Below, piece after piece: positions 33,847-44,231 of a stretch of 64,000 nt of DNA. Positions within the stretch are counted from its first letter, which is position 1. Each line of letters opens with the position of its first letter. Origin of the DNA: Pezicula radicicola (lineage: Eukaryota; Ascomycota; Leotiomycetes; Helotiales; Dermateaceae); the NCBI GenBank assembly GCA_003008705.1, contig PDUO01000013.1, positions 82,702 to 146,701 on the forward strand, read 5' to 3'. A program made the translations under genes and the position numbers. The notes beneath the pieces are model-generated. The model saw only the letters and a list, made by a program, of their open reading frames with translations. It was not told the origin of the DNA and made no database searches.

Positions 33847-36809
33847 GATGGCGACTGGCTCCGAGTGTTTGGAATATGTTATTCTGGTTGCGAGGGCCGA
33901 GTTGTTCTGGATGTGAAGATAGAGGCTGTGTTGGGTATGAAGGTAACTTTGTTGTTGTGCGGTAGTTTGTTAGATCGCGCTAAGATTTTTTGCGATTATG
34001 TGCGCGCGGCTTTTCCTTGCAATGGTGAATAGGTCGGTGCTTTAGTGTGTTCATAGGAATTCACTGTCGCCAGCTCTGCAACCGCTCCGGCTCACTTAAC
34101 ATGTAAGAGACGGTTCACTCAAATAAAGTTGCCTGAATCAGGTGGGTTCCTTCCCTTATGCAGCTAATATAGAAGCTAGAACGACGGTTTCTAAGCTTTT
34201 CTTCGCTCTTCCTATCTTACATTTTATATCTGCCGCTATCTATGTAAAATATAGCGCTCTTCGTCGTCTTTAACTAACAATACTAGTAATTGAGAAATAT
34301 AGGTATTATTCTCAGAGTAGCCACCATTTTTTCTGTCATGTAGTGCTGAAGTGAATAGTTAGACCATTTATTTCGAGTACCGCTAAGCGAGGCGTAACCA
34401 TTTATTGAAATACCTGCTATCAAGAGCAACAAAGACGGAAAACTCAGCAGATTAGAACACTAGCATATAAATAACGACTGGAAGGCACACCCGCTGCTGT
34501 GGGATGTAAGACTACACGCATAATTATGATTTTATTGGTTGGGCGGAGTTTCATCTGACGTTGAACCTCTTTTGGAAGCACGAAGCTCTGCCGGTGTTAA
34601 TGTCTTGAGATTAATAATACTATTCTAGCAGAATCATATATCAGTTAGGCGTGAAGACAATCGATACCTAGATATACTTGGGAAATAGCGTTGCATTCCC
34701 TAGTACCGCAATGCCAGCCTATATTTTTTCAGGATTTTTGCTAAGCGAGAGCTCCTAAATAAGTAGCTTCCTGTAATACTGCAGAAGCTAACAGTGCAAA
34801 CCAACTAACTGTTAGCAGGTTCACCAATAAATTTCGAATTTCGACGTTACTGGCAAATATTGGGACTAACCATCCTACGTTAGTAGCGTTTGAGTAACGA
34901 TTGGTTGCATGTCTGACCAACTACATTCTAGCTGGCTACATCATTCTGGCTGTTAATGTGGCTTAAGGTTATGCCTCTGCTAGTTATATAAACGATACCG
35001 GGCCGAGGGGAGAGCTAAGAAATCGATTGCCCTTACCTCAACGCAACCTTGCCCGTGGTGCTTGTGCGAATTTCCTTTTTCCTTTTTTTAGTTGCTGTTT
35101 TTGTTGCTCGCTTAGGTTTATGCAAAATTCACCCCTATTAGCGAATCCAGCCTTGCGCTAAAATAAAAGCGATATCTGGTTAATAAGTAGAATTTGCCAG
35201 TTTGTTAGCACAAACAGAGCAAACTCGCTAACTTCTATCAGGTATAACAATTTAACTTGGAATCATTATTACTAGTATACTTCCCACATGATCGTGCTTG
35301 TCACATTGCGCGCTTGTCACATTGTGTGGGACTAGCTCGGGACTCACCATCCTATACTAGTAATAGTTGAGCAACGATTGGTGCGCAGGTCTAACCAACC
35401 GCCAATCTAGCTGGCTGTCTCGGGTTACCTAGAATTTGGGCAGATTTATCCTCAGGATATAGGGCCATGCCCCGGCTAGATATACCAACGAACCGGTGCT
35501 TGGGAGAACCTAGGGTTGAAAAAGGCTCCCTCCAGCTTAAGAGTAACCGGTACTCTTAAGCAGACTTTCTTTTTTGGGGGGGTTTTTTTGCTCGCTTAGG
35601 TTTATGACCTGCCCATATTAGCGAGCAGCCTTGCGGCTCTATAATAAACGCGACATCTGGTTGATAAGTAGAATTTGCCAAATTGTTAACTCAAACAGAG
35701 CAAACTCGCTAACTTATATCAGGTACAACACTTCAACTCGAGTATCAGCGTTACTAGTATCTGATATAATCTGGACGAGTCGGGATTAACCATCTTATAC
35801 TAGTAATAGTTGAGCAACGATTGGTCTGTGGTCTAACCAACTGCAACTCTAGCTTGGCTGTCACGAATAATGCAGTGCAGATTTATCCTTGGGATATAGG
35901 GCCATGCCCCGGCTAGACATACCAACGAACCGGTGCCGAGGATTCACCTGTTACGAAAGTAAAGGTTACCTCCAGCTCAGAGTAACCGATACTCTTGAGC
36001 AGACTGTTTTTTTTAAATAATTTTTTTGATTCATTTTTTGATTCATTTTTTCCTTCCCCTTTTTGGCGTTGACCCCTTTTTACCAATTAGCCGAGCATCT
36101 TCCGTTCAATATTACCCTTATCTTTTTGTGCTTGCACACAAACCTTAATGGAATACCATGATTGCTATATCACAGCGTTTGCTACTCACTAACGCAACCC
36201 CGCTTTTTGGTCATAATTGTGAAGCCAGCTAAATATTTACTCGGCGCAACTGTCATTTTTCCACATCAATATCACTTTATCCTCGATCAAACCTCAACCC
36301 ACAAGCAAGACCTTCAAGACGCGTATAAAAACCGGCAATTAGCAATTACCATAAGAAGAATTGGGTACCTTTTATTCTTTATGTCCAAGCACCTAAAGGT
36401 GACACCCTCCAATGTACATACAAGCGAGCTCGGATCATTCATTTCAATCGCCGGGCCCAAGTCTTTCCATTGCTCTCTGTTCTCAAACACGCAAGCCACT
36501 TCACCCTACTACTGAACCATTCCATACCTCTTAAGACTCGACACGCTCTCTTGACCTTTCCCCCGAAGAACCCAAGCATCGCAAAACAAATAAATTTTAT
36601 TACTTCAAAACATCTCGCCAAACATGAAAATGGCTAAGAAAAATGCTCGCTAACAACCAAGTCCCTCACAGAATGACCGTCTGATAAACTCCCAGAATGC
36701 TTCCCAAACTCCAAACGCCGAAAGACCAAGATCTTGGAAAATCCAAGATTTCCTCTAATGACCACTAGACAAAAAATCTCCTATAGATGTCCTAGCAACA
36801 ACCGATAAC
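33847..36809. other. Long gene-free, repeat-bearing region
   Basis: Nearly 3 kb without a supported gene. The main content is the tandem repeat at 34740-36020. CTCGCTTA-type motifs occur at 34384 and 34742 (reverse) and 35107 and 35591 (forward). The right part (36050-36800) has only short open frames. Confidence 0.55.
34740..36020 (+). repeat. Tandem repeat of about 445-485 bp, roughly three copies
   Basis: Anchors recur in order. GGGAYTMACCATCYTAYRYTAGTA occurs at 34862, 35339 and 35782 (spacings 477 and 443), and GCTCGCTTAGGTTTATG at 35106 and 35590 (spacing 484). GATAAGTAGAATTTGCCA, CAAACAGAGCAAACTCGCTA and GGCCATGCCCCGGCTAGA are each found in two copies. The first copy is partial and decayed. 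The second and third carry a hairpin (CTTAAGAGT at 35536-35544 pairing with ACTCTTAAG at 35552-35560) followed by a T-run. No reading frame is conserved. Confidence 0.8.
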
Positions 36810-37458
36810 TCAAATAATCTGATAACTATTCGTTGACCCCTCAAAAGGGCAAACAAACGGTCCCGGAGGAAAAGCGACAACAGGCACCAAATTATCCTGG
36901 CATACATTCTGCCACAACGCGCCAATATTCGGTAAGACATCTCCACATCTATACAATCACAACCATTAGCTTTATCCAAACTATACAGAGCACATTATGT
37001 CTAAAACAACTTACCTGAGCTCATTGATAGCAGCAACATTCTGTGTGACATCGCCTCCATTGATGATATTTTGTAACGCAGTAGGCACACCACCGAACTT
37101 AGACATTAAATTGGCGCTGTTGGCTTGGCCGGCCGAATCGTTGTCTGTGAGGAGGTTGGTGAGAATTCCGAGTTGGACGGGCTCGTTTTGGGCGGCTTGA
37201 AGAACGATGGATGCGAAGCCGCTGGCGTCGCCGCTGGAGAAGACAGTATTGAGAAAGTTATTAACGGTCTAGGAAGGGAGTTATTAGTGGGTGGTGGGAT
37301 TTTTGAGGGGTGGGAGATAGTACGCCGATGTCGGTGAGCCATTGGTTTATTGCGTTGCTGATAGCATCTTGGCGGGGGTTGAGTGTTGGGGCTATTGGTG
37401 TTGGAGCGGCTATGATTGTGCTTGCGAAGGCAAGGAGAATGCTTGAGGTGAGCTTCAT
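36810..37458 (-). CDS. Small secreted protein of unknown function
   Basis: Exons 37458-37324, 37268-37015 and 36948-36810 (introns 55 and 66 bp) encode 175 residues. A signal peptide (MKLTSSILLAFASTIIAAP) is followed by NPRQDAISNAINQWLTDIGT and VNNFLNTVFSSG, a pattern I associate with a family of fungal secreted proteins around 170-200 residues. The middle is Ala/Asn/Gln-rich. Three cysteines fall near the end (LRCGDVLPNIGALWQNVCQD and FVCPFEG). No catalytic motif is visible, so wall, adhesion or effector-like roles remain open. The first intron uses donor GTACTA, chosen because it restores the family-like TVNNFLN phrase. Confidence 0.7.
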
Positions 37459-38891
37459 AGTTGATGACTAATTTTGGTTCAAGTAGGCTGAAGAGGAAGA
37501 GATAAGACTGGATTGGAGACAATGGAAAGAAGATTCGATGCTGATGAGTCTGTATGAAGTAATGAACAGAACGGAGGCTTTCCCCGTGTCTTCTTATATA
37601 AAGAGCTTCACTCTAGCTCTTAGTCCATCACCAATCCAAGAAAAGAAGCTATTCATGACTTCTTGATTCCTCTTGCAAGGGAGTGTGGTTGTTTTTGGTC
37701 GTACATTCTCATCATCCACAATACAGTGGACAATTGAAAATAGACGTTGCGGTTCCACAACAAATCAGAATCTGCAATCATACAGAAGCCCAAAAAATTG
37801 GATTCCTCAAGGTCAGCATACTCCACGGAAAGAGATGTTCCCGTCAATAGTTCGAGAGCTAAAGTCCAAATAGAGTAAAAGAGTTCACGAGGACTAATGA
37901 TTTTACGATGCCCACATGACAGCTCAGCGGGATTTCGGTAGTGAGAAACATGAAACAAAGTTTACTGAGCTAGGCAAGGATAATATGATGTCAACAAGCA
38001 ATTCAGTTGCATCTAGCGGACATCACGTGGCTGCCTTCTGCGATGGAATTTGAATCCGCGGGTATGCCAAGAAGCATGAAAATAGATATCTGCAACATAT
38101 AAATAAACAAAAAATAAAGTTTATGTGCGTGGTACCGAAACATTTACAGACTAACACCTTCCAGCTGAATGGTCGGCGGTAATTTGGAGGCACAGCGGCT
38201 GCGCTTATGCCAGGGGTTTGTTAGCGAGCAAGCACTGCCTAATGTCTCGACCATTTATGACCTTTCCTAAATATGGGAAGGCGACAAGTCCACAGGACAG
38301 CAACAGTCTGTTCGTTTTGGTGAACGAAAGAAATTCTCGGAAACACGATCTTCCGATGCAGGCAGCATGCCAATTTCTTTGGTACCGGTATTTCCTTGGT
38401 ATTTCCACCAAGATCGCTCGGTCTTGCGAATGTGGCTTATAGCTTGGAAGCTTCTGTACCGTGGTCGCCTAAACTGCTGCGGATAACTCAAGAACCTAGT
38501 TGAGCTGAACCACTGGGCACTTCTACCCTTCAAACTTTTGAGGTTTGTGGTTTGGTAAGCCACAGCAACAACTTTCAATACCGAATTTCTGGGCCATTAA
38601 CGAGCCCGTGTCAAAAAGCGCTTCTCAAACTCCATTATATTTGTAGTCATTAGGGCCCCGTAGAGCGGCGGAGACCAACCCTGGCTACAATAAACTCTCG
38701 TCGCAATATATGGTATCTTCGCAGGTGATGTAAAAAGTCCCGGGTCCCTATAATGTTCACATCTGATAGTAGCATTGTTCTTTATAAAATGCGTGATGTT
38801 GAAACAGAATCAATACAGTAAGAATAAGCCTGTAGGCGTTGCTCTCGTATCCGTCCCAGCCATGATTATAACCACCTCGCGACAGGACATT
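37459..38891. other. Intergenic, no gene seen
   Basis: 1.4 kb with only short overlapping open frames on both strands and no recognisable coding content or repeats. The left end should hold the promoter of the small secreted protein. Confidence 0.5.
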
Positions 38892-39597
38892 CTATGCAGT
38901 CCAGATCCGCTTGATTGCTTCCGTAACACCAACATCATTCGTCTCAAACTCGTACAGTCCAACGCCTACCACCACGGTAGCGAGCCTTAAAATCCACTCG
39001 AATACTACTTTCGCCTTCGGCAATCGGTAGTTGGGGATGTAATCGACTATGCAAGACGTGAAGCCAATGTGCGAGTGGATCAGTATGGCTCCGCAAAGGA
39101 CGGCATCTGTTGTTGGGTTGAGTGATCCTGCTGCAAATGGTGCAATAGTGAGAGGGACGAGCCCGGCGGAAATAAGGCGCTCGAAGGTCCAATGGTAGGA
39201 ACCATGTGTTGGGTCTGACTTGGGGATTCTTGCCGCATCATTTGCTGGAAGTGTATTAGTGAGGCTCAATGGTTAAGTGACGTTTGCGCCTACCCGTTCC
39301 GTCAATAACCTCTGGGACGGCCGTTAGCTATGTTGCCAGGAACATGGAGAGGGATTCAATCTCACGAGGAAGAGGAGGAAGAATGGCTTGTCTGCCAGTT
39401 GCGTGGAATGCTGCTACACGGATTGAGGTTGGAAGGGCATCTTTGGCAAACGCGCTGCGTGCTGCCTGTCTGGAGATGATGGAAGGAGCTGCAGCCTTCT
39501 TGATGGCGGGGGAGCTAGAAGTAAGCTTTGTCGAGAAGGTGCGTTTCGAAGCAGCGCACATCTGGCGGAGCAATGTAGGTCGGACAATTGAGGCCAT
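38892..39597 (-). CDS. SDH4: Succinate dehydrogenase membrane anchor subunit (CybS)
   Basis: Exons 39597-39366, 39311-39294 (only 18 nt) and 39244-38892 encode 200 residues. The N-terminus is a basic mitochondrial presequence (MASIVRPTLLRQMCAASKRT). The tiny exon supplies VIDGT inside LPQVIDGTAND, matching the family's LPQ-VIEGT junction. The mature part has PTHGSYHWTFERLISAGLVP, three hydrophobic helices, the SHIGF haem-ligand histidine region, the DY quinone-site tyrosine, and the terminal YEFETNDVGVTEAIKRIW. It anchors complex II in the inner membrane and binds haem b and ubiquinone. It lies head-to-head with MAS1, another mitochondrial gene. Confidence 0.95.
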
Positions 39598-39908
39598 CGT
39601 GAACTGCTGCGATTGATATGTAGTCAGGGACAGGAAGGGAAGTGAAGTTCGAAGTTCCAGAGTTTCGTTGACGTCCTTCCGGAACGAGTTCCCTCGGCTA
39701 CAAAATATCATCACGTGCACACTGCCCGTTCCTTCCCGCTGACAGCCAAAAATTATCGCAGTTTTGATTGGATGAACTAAAAGAGCTCGATTGACAAAGT
39801 TGAGCAACGACATCAACGCAACTCCGGCATTCGAGATTGCACCCCCAATTCAATTCCATCCTCACTCGCACCCTCACCCTCACCACCTCCCCACCCATTC
39901 ACAACTCT
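39598..39908. promoter_or_regulatory. Bidirectional promoter, SDH4 and MAS1
   Basis: Only 311 bp separate the start codons of two nuclear genes for mitochondrial proteins. Co-regulation is plausible but inferred. The MAS1 side carries a CACCCTCACCCTCACCACC tract just before the start. Confidence 0.6.
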
Positions 39909-41546
39909 ATGGCGTCCCGGCGGTTAGCATTGAACCTTACGCAGGGACTGCGCAGTCGCGCCTCTCTCAACGCCGTTGCCCCGTTGAGGAGAGGATTCGC
40001 GACTCCTGTCGTCAAAAATGGTGTCAAGACCGAATCGACCACTCTGTCCAATGGCTTGACTGTGAGGACGCTCCTTCATCTCTCCGGAGACTTTGCTAAC
40101 ATTTAGCAGATTGCCACCGAGCACTCACCTTGGGCGCAGACGTCGACTGTGGGTGTATGGATCGATGCAGGATCTCGAGCCGAAACCGACAGAACAAATG
40201 GCACAGCACATTTCTTAGAGCATCTTGCCTTCAAGGTATGTTATAATTAACAGAGGCTTGCTTTCTGCTCTTCTGACTGTTTTATTAGGGTACCAGCAAC
40301 CGGACACAACATCAATTGGAGCTGGAGATTGAGAACATGGGTGGACACTTGAACGCCTACACATCTGTACGTCAGGATGCCCCGGATCAGCAGACATTCC
40401 ACTAACATATATTCAGCGTGAGAACACTGTATACTACGCAAAGGCTTTCAATGCCGACGTACCCGCAACAGTCAACATCCTTTCCGACATCCTCCAAAAT
40501 TCCAAGCTCGAACAATCTGCCATTGAGCGCGAGCGCGATGTGATCCTGAGAGAATCTGAGGAGGTTGACAAGCAGCTAGAAGAAGTAGTGTTTGACCACT
40601 TGCACGCAACTGCATTCCAGGGACAGCCATTAGGACGTACTATTTTGGGCCCGGCTGAGAATATTCAGAGCATTCAGAGAGACGATTTGGTCAATTACAT
40701 CAAGACCAACTACACTGCTGATCGCATGGTTCTCGTTGGTGCTGGCGGAGTTCCCCATGCGCAACTGGTCGAGCTTGCTGAGAAGCATTTCGCCAATCTT
40801 CCATCAGAGCCCCATACCGCTGCCTCGGCCGCAGTCGCCGCTGCTCAGAAGGGGAAGCCAGAATTCATTGGATCTGAGGTCCGTATCCGTGACGACACAA
40901 TCCCAACTGCCAATATTGCCATTGCCGTGGAGGGTGTTAGCTGGAAGGATGATGACTATTTCACTGCATTGGTCACACAAGCCATTGTTGGAAACTGGGA
41001 CAAAGCTATGGGCAATGCTCCTCACATGGGCAGCAAGCTCAGTGCCTTTGTTCACAAGAATGATCTAGCGAACAGCTTCATGAGCTTTTCAACGAGTTAC
41101 AGCGACACCGGGTAAGTTTGATTTACAACCTTCAAAAGACAACAGCTAACATGAATAGACTTTGGGGTATCTATCTCGTCACCGACAAGCTCACTCGCAT
41201 TGATGATCTTGTTCATTTCACGCTCCGTGAATGGTCTCGTCTCTCATACAATGTCACAGAAGCCGAGGTCGAGCGCGCCAAAGCCCAACTGAAGGCTTCG
41301 ATTCTCCTTTCCTTGGACGGCACTACCGCAGTAGCAGAAGATATTGGACGCCAAATCATTACTACCGGACGTCGTATGGGGCCAGAAGAGATCGAGCGTG
41401 TTGTTGGAGCAATCACAGAGAAGGATGTTATGAGCTTTGCACAAAGAAAGCTGTGGGATCAAGATATAGCCATCAGCGCTATCGGTTCAATAGAAGGGCT
41501 CCTTGATTACAATCGTGTTCGTAACGATATGAGCAGGAATGCATAG
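39909..41546 (+). CDS. MAS1: Mitochondrial processing peptidase beta subunit
   Basis: Five exons (39909-40061, 40110-40235, 40289-40366, 40417-41111, 41159-41546) encode 479 residues. A presequence ([20 protein letters not shown]) is followed by the M16 metallopeptidase domain. The inverted zinc motif HFLEH (His85, Glu88, His89) sits in [15 protein letters not shown], and the distal Glu region is [15 protein letters not shown]. The second, inactive half ends [15 protein letters not shown]. With MAS2 it removes presequences from imported proteins in the matrix. Intact zinc ligands distinguish it from complex III core proteins and from the alpha subunit. Introns are 47-53 bp. Confidence 0.96.
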
Positions 41547-43105
41547 GTTAGGTAGTTAGGAGGTGGTGTTGTTGAGTTTATAGAAGTGTATGATGCGCAG
41601 CTTACTTGTACACATAGTCTCTAGAAAAACTCGCTTATTTTTCGTTTGTGAATTGTTGAATTGCATCATAGGAAATGGGAGAGCATACAGGTGATATGTC
41701 AAAGAAAAGAGCGATGGATTTCTAGTCTCAGAGAGTAATGTAGTGGTGAGTTGTTGAACTTAATCAAATCCAGGCCTGAATGACCTCAAAGCTCACCTAC
41801 TAATAAGCGAGGCTAGCGTCTTTGGTATCATGTGACTATCGAATCCGAAATGAGGTGATATAGTCAAGGAATAATATATCGAGAAATATAATTAGACAAC
41901 AGGTTGGAGTAAAAGGCAATAGTTCGCTATATTACAACTTATGTAAGCTCCTATTATATTGTATTTACGATGTTAAATGACTTTTAGGCTACTTCTGTTC
42001 TATCAAAGCTCTATGTACTAAAGTACTTTCGTACCTAGGAAGGGATACACAATCACTTGATTTAGGTAACTCACTTAAGCTAGGCAATTCAATTAACCTC
42101 GAATCTAGGTAACTCACTTGATTTGAATGACTAGTTTACTTTGAGTAACTAACTTGAATTAGGTAACTGACTTGATTTGGATAATTGACTTGAATTGGGT
42201 AACTAACTTGAATTGGGTAACTGACTTGAATTGGGTAACTGACTTGAATTAGGTAACTCTCGATTTGGGTAACTGACTTGATTTGGGTAACTGACTTGAA
42301 TTGGGTAACTCTTGATTTAGGTGACTGACTTGATTTGGGTAACCGACTTGATTTAAGAAACTTACTCAATTTAAGTGACTGGTTTGCTTTGAGTAACTAA
42401 CTTGAATTAGGTAACTGACTTAGTTAGAGTAACCCTTGATTTAGGTAATTAACTTGATTTAGGTAGCTCACTCGATTTGAGTAACTAGTTTACTTTGAGT
42501 ACCTAACTTAATTAGGGTAACTCTTGATTTGGGCAACCAACTTGATTTAGGTGACTCACTTAATTTAAGTGACTGGTTCGCTTTGAGTAACTAACTTGAA
42601 TTGGGTAACTCTCGACTTGAGTAACCGACTTAACTTGAATAACCAACTTAATCTAGAATTTTAGGTAAATCACTTCGCTCTTACAAGACCGCCTTTCTTG
42701 AAACATCTGTCTCTAGTGCTACTAACCTTTACTAACTTGCAACTATTGACTAAGTATGAAGTATTTCTCCTTTAGTTACCGGGAGCAACTGTGTAGGTAA
42801 AATGGCTGTCGTAAGGATTCTGAAAACTGCAAGAGTGCCGAGAAGACTGAGATAGACCTATTTTGTAGGCGGAGTGGGACGTGGCGGTCACATGACAATC
42901 TTATGCCACAAATTGGAACACTTCCAAGCTGTACGTTGAAACTTGATCTTTATTTTTCTTTTTAAGTTATATATTGTGTACACAGAGCCATTCCTCCTGT
43001 CTTTCATGTCATTTGTTCATATCGTCATAATGCAACACATAGCAACTGAGTCAGAGCTACTTGATCAAAGTGATCTTTGCTGGAGATAAATCAGTACTCC
43101 TGCTT
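41547..43105. other. Intergenic with large minisatellite
   Basis: No gene is supported. It holds the 18-bp array (42058-42656) and two CTCGCTTA-type motifs (41630-41637 forward and 41804-41811 reverse). Confidence 0.55.
42058..42656 (+). repeat. 18-bp minisatellite array, about 33 units
   Basis: Units follow TGATTTGGGTAACTGACT and TGAATTGGGTAACTGACT with an 18-bp period; several units are 15-16 bp (ending AACTCT). A block with GACTRGTTTRCTTTGAGTAA followed by CTAACTTGAATTRGGTAACT recurs about three times, showing higher-order duplication. The reverse strand is open over a long part of it, reading QVSYPI repeats, but this looks like a by-product of a period divisible by three. Confidence 0.93.
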
Positions 43106-44231
43106 TCAAAAATTCTTTTTTCGTTTACTCACCACATCCGAAATCTTCAGTACTGCTTTGCCAAAGTTCTTTCCCTCAAGCATTCCTACGAATCCCTCCG
43201 CTGCGTTGTCAATTCCTTCCGTAACACTGGTCTTTGACCTACGCGACATGATTAGCAATTGCCTAGATGAGAACCTATGGCTAGATATACTTGAAAGATC
43301 CTTCGGCTAGCCACTTTGCTACCTTTTCATCCCGATCCTTGATGTACTTTGGTCCCATATTCGCATCACTAACAATGAAACCTCTCATTGTAAGTCTTTT
43401 CGCAACAACCTGTATGATGTTTTTGACGCCATAAAGCTCATCTGGCTTAGCGTTATACTGGCTGATCATTCCACAGGCAATAATTCTGCCGAAGGTGTTC
43501 ATAGCATCAATTGCAGCGGACAATTGCTCTCCACCCACGTTCTCATAGTAGATATCAATACCCTTTGGGGCCAAGCGAGCCAATGCCTCCGCTGGCTTTT
43601 CCTTCTTGTAATTGAAACCGCCATCAAAGCCCAATTCCTTGATGATGAAGTCTAATTTGTCGTCGGCACCAACAGAACCAATAACAGTCAGGCCTTCATG
43701 TTTTGCCAATTGACCAACAAGCTGGCCAACAGCTCCCGAAGCTGCGGAAATGAAGATAGTTTCGCCTTTAACTGGCTGACCAATTTCATAAAAAGACGAA
43801 TAAGCAGTCAAACCGGGCATTCCCAAAGCACCAAGGAACTCTTTCTCATCCAGCTTGTATGGGTTGTCGATCTTCCTGAAGGTATCTGCAGACTCCTTGG
43901 GAACAGCCGAATACTCCTCGATTGATAGCATTCCCGTTACTAGGTCGCCCTCTTGGAATTTTGGGTTATCGGACTTCAGGATCTTGGCAACTACAGCGTT
44001 GGTTATGGGCTTGCCAAGCTCGAAGGGAGGAGAATATGATTTCTTGGAGGCGTCACGCATGCGTCCTCGCTGATAGGGATCGAATGAGGCATAGTGGTTC
44101 TTGGTGATTACACCACCAGAAGGAGGAGCTGCGTCTAGATCGAATTCGCGGGCTTCGACTGCTAAATCTTTGCCTGGCACTGGAGCGCCGAAGGGGACGG
44201 ATTTGAAAATAAGGCCTTTGTTCTGAACCAT
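43106..44231 (-). CDS. Zinc-less MDR alkenal/enone double-bond reductase
   Basis: Exons 44231-43291 and 43238-43106 (52-bp intron) encode 357 residues. The N-terminal catalytic domain has NHYASFDPYQRGRMRD, the phrase expected of 2-alkenal/prostaglandin reductases, with no zinc-binding Cys/His set. The NADP domain has FISAASGAVGQLVGQLAKHE and GIDIYYENVGGEQLSAAIDA. The final exon reads TSVTEGIDNAAEGFVGMLEG then KNFGKAVLKISDV. The predicted reaction is NADPH reduction of the C=C bond of alpha,beta-unsaturated aldehydes or ketones, a detoxification role. An alternative final splice (donor GTGAGT after SDV) would change only the last few residues. Confidence 0.9.

Noticed and set aside
42136..42369. 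Open - frame coding QVSYPI repeats
   Set aside because: An 18-bp period keeps any frame open; no start context or conserved protein expected.
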